Below are positions 30,390 to 39,831 of a stretch of DNA of 64,000 nt, one piece after another. Within the stretch, counting starts at the first letter, position 1, and every line of letters starts with the position of its first letter. Position numbers and translations under genes: made by a program. The notes beneath the pieces were generated by a model. It saw only the letters and a program-made list of their open reading frames with translations, had not been told where the DNA came from and did not search any database. Origin of the DNA: Granulicella rosea (GTDB lineage: Bacteria > Acidobacteriota > Terriglobia > Terriglobales > Acidobacteriaceae); NCBI RefSeq assembly GCF_900188085.1, contig NZ_FZOU01000005.1, positions 286,010 to 350,009 of the forward strand, written 5' to 3'.

Positions 30390-31565
30390 ATGTTGAGCAG
30401 CTTCAAACTCGGTCTTCGCGCGGTTACGCTGCGCGCCAGCTTCGCGGTCGGTGTGTTGTCGCTTGGCGGCGCAGTGGTCGCGGCGCCTGTCTTTGCGCAG
30501 ACGCCCGCCGCTCCCGCGGCCTCGGTCTCTCAGCGCGGCACGGTCAAGGCGATCTCCGGCGCCACCCTCACCCTGACGCCGGACAAGGGCGACGATGTCG
30601 TCGTCGCCGTGGCTCCGGGCGCGCGCGTTCTGCAGATCGCCGCCGGCAGCACTGATCTCAAGTCGGCTAAGGTCATCACGCTCGACGGCATCGCCGTGGG
30701 CGACCGCGTGCTCGTCACCGGCAAGCCCGGCGATACGGCCGGGTTCACCGCCTCGCGCGTCATCCTGATGAAGTCCGACGACATCGCGCAGAAGCGTGCG
30801 GCCGAGGCCGCCGACTGGCAGAAGCGCGGCTCCGGCGGCATCGTCACCGCTGTGAACGGCCCCGTCCTGACCGTATCGGCCGGCACGAAGAAGACGCAGG
30901 TCCAGACTACGCCCACGACGATCTTCCGCCGCTATGCGGGCGGCTCGGTCAAGTTTGAGGACGCACAACCCAGCAGCCTCGCCCAGATCCACACCGGCGA
31001 CCAGATGCGCGTGCGCGGCGCGGCGTCGGACGACGGCTCCACGATCACCGCCGAGGAGATCGTCACCGGCTCCTTCCGCAACCTCTCGGGTATCCTGAGC
31101 GCGGTCGACCCCACCGCCGGCAGCGTGACCCTGAAGGACATCGCGACCAAGAAGACGGTTGTCGTGATGGTCACGGCGAACTCCCAGTTGAAGGCTCTGC
31201 CCGCGGGCGGCGGTATGCGCGCCGGCGCTGGTGGTCCGGGAGCAGGCGCCGCGATGACCCCCGGCGCGGGCGCACCCCGCGCGGCGGGTGCTGGCGGACC
31301 GGGCGCGGGTGGACCGGGCGGTGGCGGCGGACGCGGCGGCGATCTCTCGCAGCGCGTCGCCCGGCTTCCGGCGGTTCCGCTCACCGATTTCAAAACCGGT
31401 CAGGCGGTCATGATCGTCGCCTCGCAGACCGACGACTCGCTGACCGCGATCACCCTGCTTTCGGGCGTCGAAAACCTGCTTGCCGCGACACCTTCTGGCG
31501 AGGCCCCGATGACGCTTTCCCCGTGGACCACCGGCGCCCCCGAGGGCGGCGGCGGAGCTCAATAA
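30390..31565 (+). CDS. secreted DUF5666-like protein with Gly-rich insertion
   Basis: An exported 391-residue protein. After the ATG at 30390 comes a long signal peptide ('ASFAVGVLSLGGAVVAAPVF', cut after FAQ). The mature part contains three repeated OB-like units of DUF5666 type: 'QRGTVKAISGATLTLTPDKG' with 'DRVLVTG', 'SGGIVTAVNGPVLTVSAGTK' with 'DQMRVRG', and 'LSGILSAVDPTAGSVTLKD'. A Gly/Ala/Pro-rich stretch of about 50 residues interrupts the last unit. Several close in-frame starts exist (30369, 30381, 30390); AAGG 9 bases before 30390 supports it. The function is unknown; it lies 101 bases before the TonB receptor and may share its transcript. Confidence 0.72.
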   Translation: MLSSFKLGLRAVTLRASFAVGVLSLGGAVVAAPVFAQTPAAPAASVSQRGTVKAISGATLTLTPDKGDDVVVAVAPGARVLQIAAGSTDLKSAKVITLDGIAVGDRVLVTGKPGDTAGFTASRVILMKSDDIAQKRAAEAADWQKRGSGGIVTAVNGPVLTVSAGTKKTQVQTTPTTIFRRYAGGSVKFEDAQPSSLAQIHTGDQMRVRGAASDDGSTITAEEIVTGSFRNLSGILSAVDPTAGSVTLKDIATKKTVVVMVTANSQLKALPAGGGMRAGAGGPGAGAAMTPGAGAPRAAGAGGPGAGGPGGGGGRGGDLSQRVARLPAVPLTDFKTGQAVMIVASQTDDSLTAITLLSGVENLLAATPSGEAPMTLSPWTTGAPEGGGGAQ

Positions 31566-31666
31566 CAAGTTTTGCCAGATTCCCTCGACTCGCACAGGGT
31601 CCGTCCCGGCAAACCCGGCCGGACCCCACCGAAGCTCTGCCCATACGAACCCGTTTCAGGAGCACT

Positions 31667-34591
31667 ATGTCTTTTCGATTGTCTTTGAAGCACGCTCTGG
31701 TCCTCTCCACCCTTAGCCTTACGCCGGCGCTTGCCCAGGTCGCGACGGCGCCGGCGGCGCCAACTGCCGCCACCGGCAGCGCCACCGTGAAGGGACAGGT
31801 CGCCGACCCCGACAACGCCGTCATCCCCGGCGCGACCGTCACCTTGACGCCTGCCTCGGGCAAGGCCTACACCGTGCCTTCGGGCAGCGACGGCAGCTAC
31901 ACGCTGAACGGTATTCCGGCCGGAACCTACAGCCTGACCGTCACGATGAACGGCTTCGCCACCTACGTCCGGCAGGGCATCAAGATCGCCGCCGGCCAGG
32001 CGTTGAAGATCGACGCGAAGCTCGCGATTCAGGATCAGCAGCAGGTCGTGCAAGTCACCGCTGACGGGCCGACCGTCTCGGTCGATCAGGATTCGAACGC
32101 CAGCGCCACGGTCATCACGGGCAAGGATCTTGACGCGCTTTCGGATGACCCGGACGAGCTTTCGAGCGAGTTGACCGCGCTGGCCGGACCCGCCGCCGGA
32201 CCGAACGGCGGCCAGATCTACATCGATGGCTTCACCGGCGGCCAGCTTCCGCCGAAGTCGTCCATCCGCGAGATTCGTGTCAATCAGAACCCGTTCTCGG
32301 CCCAGTACGACAAGCCCGGCTTCGGTCGCGTCGAGGTCTTCACCAAGCCCGGCACGGATAAGCTGCACGGCTCCGCGCAGATCAACGGGAACGACAACTC
32401 CTTCAACTCGGGCTCCGCGCCGGTGCCGGTGGGCAGCACCACGCCGGCGGCGCCGCCGTACCACACGATCTTCACGCAGGGCAGCCTGACCGGACCCCTC
32501 AGCAAGACCTCGTCCTACACACTGGCCGGCTCGTACCGGTCCATTCAGGACAACGAGATCATCAGCGCGACGATTCTGGAGCTGCCGGGCGGCTCGACCT
32601 ACTGCCAGCCAGGCGTCGTGGGATGCGTCAGCACACCGTTCACGGCCGCCAACCCGCTGCCGCAGCTTCGCTACGACTTCACGCCCCGCCTGGACTTCGC
32701 GCTGGGCGACAAGAACACCCTCACCGTTCGCTTCCAGGGATACGAGAACAACCACACCAACAGCGGCGTCGGCGCCACGACCCTGCCCGAAGCCGGTTAC
32801 AACACCAAGAGCTCCGAGTACGAGCTGCAGGTCAGCGACACCCAGATCTACAGCGCGCGCGTCATCAACGAGACCCGCCTGGAGCTGGCCCGCAACGTCG
32901 ACTCGCAGTACGCGCAGAACAGCACGCCCACCCTGCAGGTGCAGGGTTCATTCACCGCTGGCGGCGCCGCGACCGGCTCCGGCATCACGCGTCAGGCGCG
33001 GCTTGAGGTGCAGAACTACACCTCGATCAACCTGGCGCACAACTTCATCCGGTTCGGCGGACGTCTGCGCGCGGATCGCGAATCCGTGACCACCACCGCC
33101 GGCGCCAACAGCTCGTTCACCTACTCCAGCCTGGCGAACTACCAGAACAACACGCCCACCCAGTACAGCATTACGGATAACGTCCACGGCACGGAGACGA
33201 CGCTGGCCGACCTCGGTCTCTACGCCGAGACCGACTGGAAGCCGCGCCCGAACCTGACCGTAAGCTACGGCTTCCGCTACGAGACGCAGAACAACCTGGG
33301 CGATCATCACGACTTCGCACCGCGCACCTCCTTCGCCTACGGTATCGGCAAGAACTCGAAGACCGTGCTGCGTGGCGGTTACGGCTTCTTCTACGACCGC
33401 TACCAGATCGGCAACGTCATCACGACGATCCAGAACAACGGAGTCAACCAGCTCCAGACGCTGATCCAGAACCCCGCCGCCGGCTGCGCGCCGGGCGCGA
33501 CCAACCTCTGCACGGGAACCGCCGGCGCGAGCAAGCTCATCACCTACGTGCCGAACTCGAGCCTGCGGACGCCGTATCTGCAGCAGGCGCAGGTCGGCGT
33601 CGATCGCCAGCTCTTCAAGGGCGCGACGGTCTCGGTCAACTACATCAACTCGCGCGGAACGCACGAGTTCCTGACCCAGCAGGTTGGAACGTCCGGCACC
33701 AACCAGATCACCACCCGCGCGGTCGCCTACCAGTACCAGTCCGAAGGCGTCTTCCGCCAGAACCAGCTCATCACCAACCTGAACTTCCGCACGTCACGGT
33801 TTTCGATCTTCGGCTACTACGTGCTGAACTTCGCCAAGGCGGATACGGGCGGCATCACCTCCTTCCCGACGCAGCCCGGCAACATCGGCGCCGACTACGG
33901 CCGCGCAGTCTTCGACGTCCGCAACCGCATCTTCGTCGGCGGCAACGTGACCCTGCCTTACCGCATCTCGCTCAGCCCCTTCATCGTCGGGCAGTCGGGC
34001 ACGCCCTTCAACGTCACCACCTCGACCGACGTGAACGGCGACTCGGTCTTCAACGACCGGCCCGTCTTCGCCGCGGCAAACACCATTCCGCTGGGCACGG
34101 CTGGCTATAACACCATCGCAGGCTGCGGGAGCTTCGCCACTCCCGTCGCAGGCTCGACGGCCGCTCGCATTCCGATCAACTATTGCACCGGCCCCGCGCT
34201 CTTCACCTTCAACATCCGCGCGGCCAAGACCATCGGCTTCGGTCCAGACCGCGCTCCTGCCCCCGGCGGCGGTGGTGGCGGCGACAACGGTGGCGGCGGA
34301 CGGCGTGGCGGTGGCGGTCCCGGTGGCCCAGGCGGCCCCGGTGGTCCCGGTGGCGGCGGACGTGGCGGCGGCGGTCCGATGGGCGGCGGCGGTGGCGTCA
34401 ACACCGGCAAGCGCTACAACCTGACCTTCGCTGCGCAGGTTCAGAACCTGTTCAACAACAACGACCCCTCGGTCCCCAACGCGACGCTTGGCTCCGCGCA
34501 GTTCGGCCAGTCGACGCAGCTCGCGGGCAACCCCTACACCAGCAACTCGGCGGAACGCCGCATCACCCTGCAGGCCAGCTTCAACTTCTGA
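31667..34591 (+). CDS. TonB-dependent receptor, Oar-like, with carboxypeptidase-regulatory domain
   Basis: An outer membrane receptor of 974 residues. It has a signal peptide (LSTLSLTPALAQ), then a carboxypeptidase-regulatory-like beta-sandwich at about 35-130 ('GQVADPDNAVIPGATVTLTP', 'YTLNGIPAGTYSLTVTMNGF'), a plug at 135-270 ('GGQIYIDGFTGGQLPPKSSI', 'VEVFTKPGTDKLHGS') and a barrel ending 'RRITLQASFNF' with a terminal aromatic residue. This architecture is greatly expanded in Acidobacteria and is thought to import glycans, peptides or cofactors. A Gly-rich run of about 55 residues interrupts the barrel near residue 865. ATG 31667 has a CAGGAG site 4 bases before. The ligand cannot be inferred. 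Confidence 0.9.
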   Translation: MSFRLSLKHALVLSTLSLTPALAQVATAPAAPTAATGSATVKGQVADPDNAVIPGATVTLTPASGKAYTVPSGSDGSYTLNGIPAGTYSLTVTMNGFATYVRQGIKIAAGQALKIDAKLAIQDQQQVVQVTADGPTVSVDQDSNASATVITGKDLDALSDDPDELSSELTALAGPAAGPNGGQIYIDGFTGGQLPPKSSIREIRVNQNPFSAQYDKPGFGRVEVFTKPGTDKLHGSAQINGNDNSFNSGSAPVPVGSTTPAAPPYHTIFTQGSLTGPLSKTSSYTLAGSYRSIQDNEIISATILELPGGSTYCQPGVVGCVSTPFTAANPLPQLRYDFTPRLDFALGDKNTLTVRFQGYENNHTNSGVGATTLPEAGYNTKSSEYELQVSDTQIYSARVINETRLELARNVDSQYAQNSTPTLQVQGSFTAGGAATGSGITRQARLEVQNYTSINLAHNFIRFGGRLRADRESVTTTAGANSSFTYSSLANYQNNTPTQYSITDNVHGTETTLADLGLYAETDWKPRPNLTVSYGFRYETQNNLGDHHDFAPRTSFAYGIGKNSKTVLRGGYGFFYDRYQIGNVITTIQNNGVNQLQTLIQNPAAGCAPGATNLCTGTAGASKLITYVPNSSLRTPYLQQAQVGVDRQLFKGATVSVNYINSRGTHEFLTQQVGTSGTNQITTRAVAYQYQSEGVFRQNQLITNLNFRTSRFSIFGYYVLNFAKADTGGITSFPTQPGNIGADYGRAVFDVRNRIFVGGNVTLPYRISLSPFIVGQSGTPFNVTTSTDVNGDSVFNDRPVFAAANTIPLGTAGYNTIAGCGSFATPVAGSTAARIPINYCTGPALFTFNIRAAKTIGFGPDRAPAPGGGGGGDNGGGGRRGGGGPGGPGGPGGPGGGGRGGGGPMGGGGGVNTGKRYNLTFAAQVQNLFNNNDPSVPNATLGSAQFGQSTQLAGNPYTSNSAERRITLQASFNF

Positions 34592-34608
34592 CCTCACGCA
34601 GCAAACGG

Positions 34609-34640
34609 AAACGCCTCCGAGCGAGCCTCGGAGGCGTTTT
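34609..34640 (+). terminator. intrinsic terminator after the TonB receptor gene
   Basis: A 13-base perfect stem (34609-34621 AAACGCCTCCGAG; 34627-34639) with a 5-base loop, ending in TTTT. Confidence 0.88.
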
Positions 34641-34673
34641 CTGTTTGACCGATGCGGACCCGCCAAAACCTCT

Positions 34674-34784
34674 CGTCATTCTGAACGCAGTGAAGAACCC
34701 CTGTATTCCGTCTTTGCATCTTCTGGTGTCCAGAAGAAATGCAAAAGCCAATACAGGGGTCCTTCGCTCCGCTCAGGATGACGA
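34674..34784. repeat. palindromic intergenic repeat, family A
   Basis: Left arm CGTCATTCTGAACGCAGTGA followed by AGAACCCCTGTATT; right arm AATACAGGGGTCCTTCGCTC followed by CGCTCAGGATGACG. The arms are near-perfect inverted repeats around a variable centre of about 45 bases. It separates the convergent TonB receptor and aldehyde dehydrogenase genes. Confidence 0.85.
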
Positions 34785-34793
34785 ACGCCGGTG

Positions 34794-36260
34794 TCAGCTC
34801 ACTTCCGCTTCCCGCTCTGTTCCGCTTGATTCGCCGCCGTCGCCGACCGCCTCTTCCAGAACCGCCTCGAATGGAATGACGGTCTGCCGCACCGGCTCGG
34901 AGATGACGACCGTCTTCGCGTTCAGGAACTCGCGCATGCCGGCCGCGCTCAACTCGCGTCCATATCCGGACTTCTTGATGCCGCCGAAGGGCAGTCGCGG
35001 ATCGCTCGCGACCATCGCGTTCACGAAGACCGCGCCGCACTGCAGCTCGGCGATCAGCTTCGTCTGCTCCGCCGGAACGCTCGTCCACACCGAAGCCGCC
35101 AGACCGAACGGCGTATCGTTCGCGATCTCGATGGCCTCTTCGAGCGTGTGCGCGCGGAAGAGCAGCGCCACCGGTCCGAAGATCTCGTCGCGATAGACCG
35201 ACGCCGTGCGCGGCAGGCCGGTCAGCACCGTGGGCTCGAAGAAGTTGCCCTCGCCCAGCATGCGCTCGCCGCCGCAGAGAATCCGCGCTCCGGCCAGCGT
35301 CGCACCCTGCACCTGCTTCTCCAACTCGTCGACCAGACGCTTCGTCGCCAGCGGTCCGATGTCGGTGTCTTCCTTCATCGGGTCGCCGACGCGCATGGCC
35401 TCCATGCCCGCGACGAAGCGCGTCTCGAACTCTTCGTAGATCTCGTCCGCCACGATGAATCGCTTGGCCGCGATGCAGGATTGGCCGTTGTTCACGCAGC
35501 GCGCCTTCACGGCCGTCTCAATCGCGAGGTCGAGGTCCGCCGACGGCATCACGATGAATGGATCCGATCCGCCCAGCTCCAGCACGGACTTCTTCACCAG
35601 CCAGCCAGCCTGTGCCGCGACCGCGCGGCCCGCCGTCTCGGAGCCCGTGACGGTGACCGCCGCGACGCGCTCGTCCGCCAGAACTACCTCCACCTGGCGC
35701 GATTCGATCAGCATCGTCTGGAAGGTGCCGCGCGGAAAGCCCGCCCGGCGAATCAGCGATTCGAGCGTCAGCGCGCACTGCGGCACGTTGGACGCATGCT
35801 TCAGCAGCGCGACGTTGCCCGCCATCAACGCCGGAGCGGCGAAGCGGAAGACCTGCCAGAAGGGGAAGTTCCACGGCATCACCGCCAGCACCACGCCCAG
35901 CGGATCCCACCGGACGTAACTGTTGCCGGTCTCGGTCTCGATCGGCTCGTCCTCGAGGATGCGCGCCGCGTTCGCCGCGTAGTACCGGCAGACGGAGGCG
36001 CACTTCAGCACCTCCTGCCGCGCCGCGTGGATGGGCTTGCCCATCTCGGTCGTCAGCAGCGTCGCCAGCTCGTCGACCTCGTCCTCCAGAATTCCGGCCA
36101 GCTTGCGCATCCAAAGCGCGCGATGCTCCAGCGGAATCTCCTGATATTGGCGAAAGGCTTCGAAGGCTGTGCCGATTTTCAGGCGCGCGGCCTCGTCGGT
36201 CAATGGCTCGAAGGTCCGTAGTACCGTACCGCTTGCGGGATTGATGGACTGGATAGGCAT
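34794..36260 (-). CDS. succinate-semialdehyde dehydrogenase-type aldehyde dehydrogenase
   Basis: An NAD(P)-dependent aldehyde dehydrogenase of 488 residues. The NAD-binding region carries 'VMPWNFPFWQVFRFAAPALM' and 'KHASNVPQCA'; the general base Glu is in 'SVLELGGSDPFIVM' and the nucleophile Cys in 'NNGQSCIAAKRFIV'. It strongly resembles the Sad/GabD subgroup oxidising succinate semialdehyde. It lies 7 bases after the second M20 amidohydrolase gene and so is in the purine-degradation operon; a role in handling an aldehyde produced there, or in nitrogen metabolism more broadly, is an inference. ATG 36260 is the first codon of the frame. Confidence 0.85.
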   Translation of the reverse strand: MPIQSINPASGTVLRTFEPLTDEAARLKIGTAFEAFRQYQEIPLEHRALWMRKLAGILEDEVDELATLLTTEMGKPIHAARQEVLKCASVCRYYAANAARILEDEPIETETGNSYVRWDPLGVVLAVMPWNFPFWQVFRFAAPALMAGNVALLKHASNVPQCALTLESLIRRAGFPRGTFQTMLIESRQVEVVLADERVAAVTVTGSETAGRAVAAQAGWLVKKSVLELGGSDPFIVMPSADLDLAIETAVKARCVNNGQSCIAAKRFIVADEIYEEFETRFVAGMEAMRVGDPMKEDTDIGPLATKRLVDELEKQVQGATLAGARILCGGERMLGEGNFFEPTVLTGLPRTASVYRDEIFGPVALLFRAHTLEEAIEIANDTPFGLAASVWTSVPAEQTKLIAELQCGAVFVNAMVASDPRLPFGGIKKSGYGRELSAAGMREFLNAKTVVISEPVRQTVIPFEAVLEEAVGDGGESSGTEREAEVS

Positions 36261-36267
36261 GGGGTAA

Positions 36268-37527
36268 CTAGTCTGATCCTACTTTAGCAAGGACCTCGGC
36301 TAACAACAGAGTTCCGCGCGCGATATCCTCCGCTGTGGAGAACTCGTCCGGCCGGTGGCTCACACCGCCACGGCAGGGGATAAAGATCATCGAAACCGGC
36401 GCCACCGACGCCATGAACAGCGTGTCGTGATACGCGCGGCTGACCATCTTTCTGTACAGCATACCCTCTCGCAGGCAGATCGCTTCGAGCGCATCGACGA
36501 TCGCGGCGGAGGATGTCGCAGGAGCGTCCGCATTCACCAGCGACTCCGAGATCGCGACGCCGCGCTTCGTCTGAATCTCCATGATATCGGCGCGCACGGC
36601 AGCCATGATCGCATCGCGCCGCGCCGGGTCGGTATCGCGGATGTCGAGCATCAGCGCCACGCGGCTGGGCACGCTGTTCACCGCGCCGGGATAGACGTCG
36701 CAGGTTCCGACCGTAGCGACCGAGTCGATGGTCCCGATGGTCAGCGCGTGGCGCTCGATCGAAAGGATCAGCTCGGAGGCGGCGCAGAGCGCATCCCGGC
36801 GATCGGGCATCAGCAGCGCTCCCGCATGACCGCCAAGCCCTTGAATCTGAAAGCGATAGCTCGCCGGTGCGGCGATGCTCGTCACGATGCCGATCTGCTC
36901 GCCTGCCCGTTCGAGCAGCGGACCCTGCTCGATGTGCAGCTCGACAAACGCCGAGTAGTGGCCGGGAGCGAGCTTCACATCCGCCAGATCGCCGGCGAAT
37001 CCAGCCGCGGTGCGGACCTCGGCCAGCGTGCGGTCGTCGGCGTCCTTCAGCGCGTCGGCTTTCTCGGGCGACAGCGTGCCGGACATCAGCCGGCTCCCCA
37101 GGCAACCGATGCCGAAGCGCGTCGGCTCCTCGGAGGTGAAAAGAATCGTCTCGATGGCCCGCTTCGGCCGGATGCCGGCCTGCTTGAGCGCGCGCATCGC
37201 TTCGAGGCCGCCGATCACCCCGACCGTGCCGTCGTACATGCCGGCGTGGGGAATGGCGTCGGCGTGCGAGCCGGTCGCGACGGCGGGCAGGCTCGGGTCC
37301 GTGCCTTCCATGCGGAAGAAGGTATTGCCGACGGGATCGACCCGCACGGTAAAGCCCTCGGCCTCCGCGATGCCGCGCAGCCAGGCGCGCGCTTCGAGGT
37401 CGTCCGGCGTGAAGACGACGCGGGTGACGGCCGTGCCGTCGGGCGAGGGCTCGACGTGGGTGAAGCTGGACAGCTTCGTCAGCTCGGCGAAAAGGCGGTT
37501 TTGGTCGATCTGAATCTTCTGGCTCAC
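36268..37527 (-). CDS. M20 amidohydrolase, probably ureidoglycolate or allantoate amidohydrolase
   Basis: A 419-residue metal-dependent amidase of the allantoate/ureidoglycolate/N-carbamoyl-amino-acid hydrolase family. Metal-site motifs: 'AVATGSHADAIPHAGMYDGT' (His, Asp), 'ILFTSEEPTRFG' (Glu), 'VELHIEQGPLLERAGEQIG' (His) and 'YHDTLFMASVAPVSMIFIPC' (His). The usual 'SGAGHDA' of the family is replaced by 'SRAYHDTLF'. A paralogue (38393-39673) lies two genes upstream with an ureidoglycine aminohydrolase-like gene between. In plants the corresponding two enzymes act before and after that step, so this one may be the ureidoglycolate enzyme (inference). The start is GTG 37527 with AGGAG 5 bases away. 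Confidence 0.85.
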   Translation of the reverse strand: MSQKIQIDQNRLFAELTKLSSFTHVEPSPDGTAVTRVVFTPDDLEARAWLRGIAEAEGFTVRVDPVGNTFFRMEGTDPSLPAVATGSHADAIPHAGMYDGTVGVIGGLEAMRALKQAGIRPKRAIETILFTSEEPTRFGIGCLGSRLMSGTLSPEKADALKDADDRTLAEVRTAAGFAGDLADVKLAPGHYSAFVELHIEQGPLLERAGEQIGIVTSIAAPASYRFQIQGLGGHAGALLMPDRRDALCAASELILSIERHALTIGTIDSVATVGTCDVYPGAVNSVPSRVALMLDIRDTDPARRDAIMAAVRADIMEIQTKRGVAISESLVNADAPATSSAAIVDALEAICLREGMLYRKMVSRAYHDTLFMASVAPVSMIFIPCRGGVSHRPDEFSTAEDIARGTLLLAEVLAKVGSD

Positions 37528-37570
37528 AGCCGCTCCTGAGTCTCTCCAACCGCCGAAGACTTCGGCCTTG

Positions 37571-37636
37571 TTAAGGGCACGGCTTCAGCCGTGCCGATAT
37601 CGCTTGATCGTCGTGCGGCTTCAGCCGCTGAGGTAC
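37571..37636. repeat. palindromic intergenic repeat, family B
   Basis: TTAAGGGCACGGCTTCAGCC then GTGCC forms a GGCACGG-CTTCAG-CCGTGCC hairpin; about 30 bases on, GCGGCTTCAGCCGC is followed by TGAGGTAC. It separates the bicupin gene from the next operon gene. Confidence 0.8.
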
Positions 37637-37653
37637 GCTTGGCTCTTGACTGC

Positions 37654-38400
37654 TCAACTCAGCGGATGCCGGTTCCAATCCTTATAAATGAGGTACTTGG
37701 CGGGAGTCTTGCCGAGCGCGCCGAACCACTGCGGGCAGTACGGGGCCATCCAGATGAAGTCGCCTGCCGTGACCGGGTACCACTGGTCGCCCAGCCGGTA
37801 GATGCCGCCGCCTTCGAGCATCAGCAGGCCATGCTCCATGACGTGGATCTCGACCATGCTGAGCGCCGCGCCGGGGTTGTAGGTCATGGTGTTGACCGCG
37901 AAGTCGAAGGCCGGGGTGGCGGGCAGCAGCGTGCCGACCTGCAGGTCCGGGTCGCCGCCCAGCGGGGTGGTCGCAATCTTCGCCTCGCTGCCAACGCAGA
38001 GCGCGGGCGCGTCGACCCCGGCCAGCGGCGTGTAGGGCTTTTCGATCACCACGACCGATGAGGCCTCGGAGGCGATGACGCTGTGCGCCTGACCGGCGGG
38101 GATGTAGGCGTAGCCGCCGGGCTTGAGCGCGGCCTTTTCGGTCCAGGTGGACAGGACGACCTCGCCCTTCGTCACATACAGAAAGCGCTGGACCGTTGTG
38201 GGGCCGAGCGCGCCGCCGGGTTCGAGCTCCGCTGTGTACTGCGTGAAGCCCGCGCCCGCCACCGGCGCGGTGTGGACGATGGCCACGCCGCCGGTCATGC
38301 CCGGCAGCGGCGCGCGCACGAAGGTGTCCGGCGTCTGCAGCAGGTGATCGCGGCGATTGGCGCTGCGGGTCAGTCCTAAAGAATGCATGGGGTTATGCAT
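37654..38400 (-). CDS. (S)-ureidoglycine aminohydrolase-like bicupin
   Basis: Ureidoglycine aminohydrolase converts (S)-ureidoglycine to (S)-ureidoglycolate and ammonia. The 248-residue bicupin has a first cupin at about 50-125 ('FLYVTKGEVVLSTW', 'GGYAYIPAGQAHSVIA') and a second at 170-245 with metal ligands in 'SMVEIHVMEHGLLMLEGGGI' and 'FIWMAPYCPQWFGALG', matching the Mn site Glu/His/His of the family. The frame opens at 38442, but ATG 38400 has a GGGAGG site and overlaps the upstream gene's end by 8 bases. Position between two M20 amidohydrolases supports the assignment. Confidence 0.85.
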   Translation of the reverse strand: MHNPMHSLGLTRSANRRDHLLQTPDTFVRAPLPGMTGGVAIVHTAPVAGAGFTQYTAELEPGGALGPTTVQRFLYVTKGEVVLSTWTEKAALKPGGYAYIPAGQAHSVIASEASSVVVIEKPYTPLAGVDAPALCVGSEAKIATTPLGGDPDLQVGTLLPATPAFDFAVNTMTYNPGAALSMVEIHVMEHGLLMLEGGGIYRLGDQWYPVTAGDFIWMAPYCPQWFGALGKTPAKYLIYKDWNRHPLS

Positions 38401-39673
38401 GTGCCTCCCGTCCGGCCTGTGCGGAGCCGGAGAGAACATCATCGCGCAAACGGCGCAGGAACTCCATCGCGGTCGTCAGCGCGGCCTCGACGTCGTCGAT
38501 CAGGACGGCCTCGCCGGGGTGATGGCTCAGGCCGCCGGGGCTGCGCAGAAAGAGCATGATGGCCGGAACGCGCCGCGCCAGAATCACCGCGTCGTGACCC
38601 GCGCCGCTGGTGAGGGGCGTGCCGTCATAGCCGCTGGCCTTTGCTGCCGCCTCCATCAGGGCAAGCAGATGCGGCGCCATCGGCACCGCGGTCTGGTCGA
38701 TGGAGGTGCTGGTGGAGAGCGTGACGCCGCGTGCATCCGCGGCGGACTGCGCGGCGGCGACGGCCTTCGCGACGGCGGCATGGCGGATGTCGTCGTCGGC
38801 GTGGCGGATGTCGAGCGTCGCCAGCACCTCGCTGGCGATGACGTTGCCGAGACCGGGCTTCGGCTCCGCGCTGCCGACCGTCGCGACGAGGCCGGGCGTG
38901 GCCTGCCCGAGCTTTTCGACCGCGACGATCCACTCCGCGGCGGCGGCCAGCGCGTCGTGCCGCAGATGCATCGGCGTGGTGCCCGCGTGGTTGGCCTGCC
39001 CGGTGAAGCGCAGGCTCATGCGCGTCTGGCCGACGATGGCGTGGACGGCGGCGATGGGCCGGTCCTCGCTCTCAAGCACAGGGCCCTGCTCGATGTGAAT
39101 TTCGAGGTAGGCGAAGCTCTCGGGCGCGAGCCGCGCTGCGGCATACTCGGCCGGGTCCAGCCCGAAGTGCGCGATGGCCTGCTCCATCGTCGTGCCGTGA
39201 GCGTCCGGCAGAGCGAGATCCTCCGGGGTGAGTTCGCCGACCACGGCCAGACTGCCGAGAAATGGCTTGCGAAAGCGGACGCCCTCTTCCTCGGAGAACG
39301 CGAGCAGCTCGATCGCATAGGGAAGCGGCGTATCGGCGAGATCCTCGATCAGCTCCAGCGCCAGGACCACGCCGAGGATGCCGTCGAAGGCGCCGGCGTT
39401 GACGACCGTGTCGATGTGCGAGCCGATGAGCAGCCTGGGCGCCTGTGGCGAAAGCCCGGCCCGCAAACCGCGCAGGTTGCCCACGGCGTCCACCTGAGTC
39501 GACAGGCCGGCCTCGCGCATCCAGCCGAGCACCAGCGCATGGGCGTCGCGCGTGGCGGGCGAGAGGTAGGTGCGCGTGGTCTCGCCCGCCACGTCGGTGA
39601 TGCTGGCAAGCTCGCGGCAACGGGCGATCACCCGTTCCACGCGCTCTAGTGACTGCAATAAAACGTGCGGCAA
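38393..39673 (-). CDS. allantoate amidohydrolase (M20 family)
   Basis: A 426-residue enzyme that hydrolyses allantoate to ureidoglycine, CO2 and ammonia by family resemblance. Metal-binding motifs: 'LLIGSHIDTVVNAGAFDGIL', 'LLAFSEEEGVRF' (two Glu), 'YLEIHIEQGPVLESEDRPI', 'FTGQANHAGTTPMHLRHDAL' and the C-terminal 'LTSGAGHDAVILARRVPAIM' with 'SPGGLSHHPGE'. This paralogue keeps the family consensus better than the one at 36268. The start is TTG 39673 with GAGGTC just upstream, an uncommon start codon. The bicupin gene overlaps its 3' end, so the two are coupled. N-carbamoyl-amino acid hydrolase is the main alternative. Confidence 0.85.
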   Translation of the reverse strand: MPHVLLQSLERVERVIARCRELASITDVAGETTRTYLSPATRDAHALVLGWMREAGLSTQVDAVGNLRGLRAGLSPQAPRLLIGSHIDTVVNAGAFDGILGVVLALELIEDLADTPLPYAIELLAFSEEEGVRFRKPFLGSLAVVGELTPEDLALPDAHGTTMEQAIAHFGLDPAEYAAARLAPESFAYLEIHIEQGPVLESEDRPIAAVHAIVGQTRMSLRFTGQANHAGTTPMHLRHDALAAAAEWIVAVEKLGQATPGLVATVGSAEPKPGLGNVIASEVLATLDIRHADDDIRHAAVAKAVAAAQSAADARGVTLSTSTSIDQTAVPMAPHLLALMEAAAKASGYDGTPLTSGAGHDAVILARRVPAIMLFLRSPGGLSHHPGEAVLIDDVEAALTTAMEFLRRLRDDVLSGSAQAGREAHA

Positions 39674-39722
39674 ATCTGACCTCGTCGTTGCTCTTGCTTT
39701 TCTTATTGTTGCCGTTCTTGTT

Positions 39723-39750
39723 TGTCGTTCCCGAAGGGAATCTGCTTTTG
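39723..39750. repeat. short hairpin repeat, family C, inverted
   Basis: TCGTTCCCGAAGGGAATCTG then CTTTTGTC is the reverse complement of the 28309 copy (AAGCAGATTCCCTTCGGGAA). It lies between the uricase and allantoate amidohydrolase genes. Confidence 0.75.
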
Positions 39751-39831
39751 TCTTTCTGCAGCGGCGGGGCTGCGAAAGACGGTCTTCGAGAGCTTAAAGA
39801 TGTAAGTTCACAGCTTTAAGCTCTCAAAGCG

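Noticed and set aside
34488..34781. Short frame containing the words RHSERSEEPLYS
   Set aside because: It is a translation of family A repeat DNA running on from another frame of the TonB receptor gene; the same words appear wherever the repeat does.
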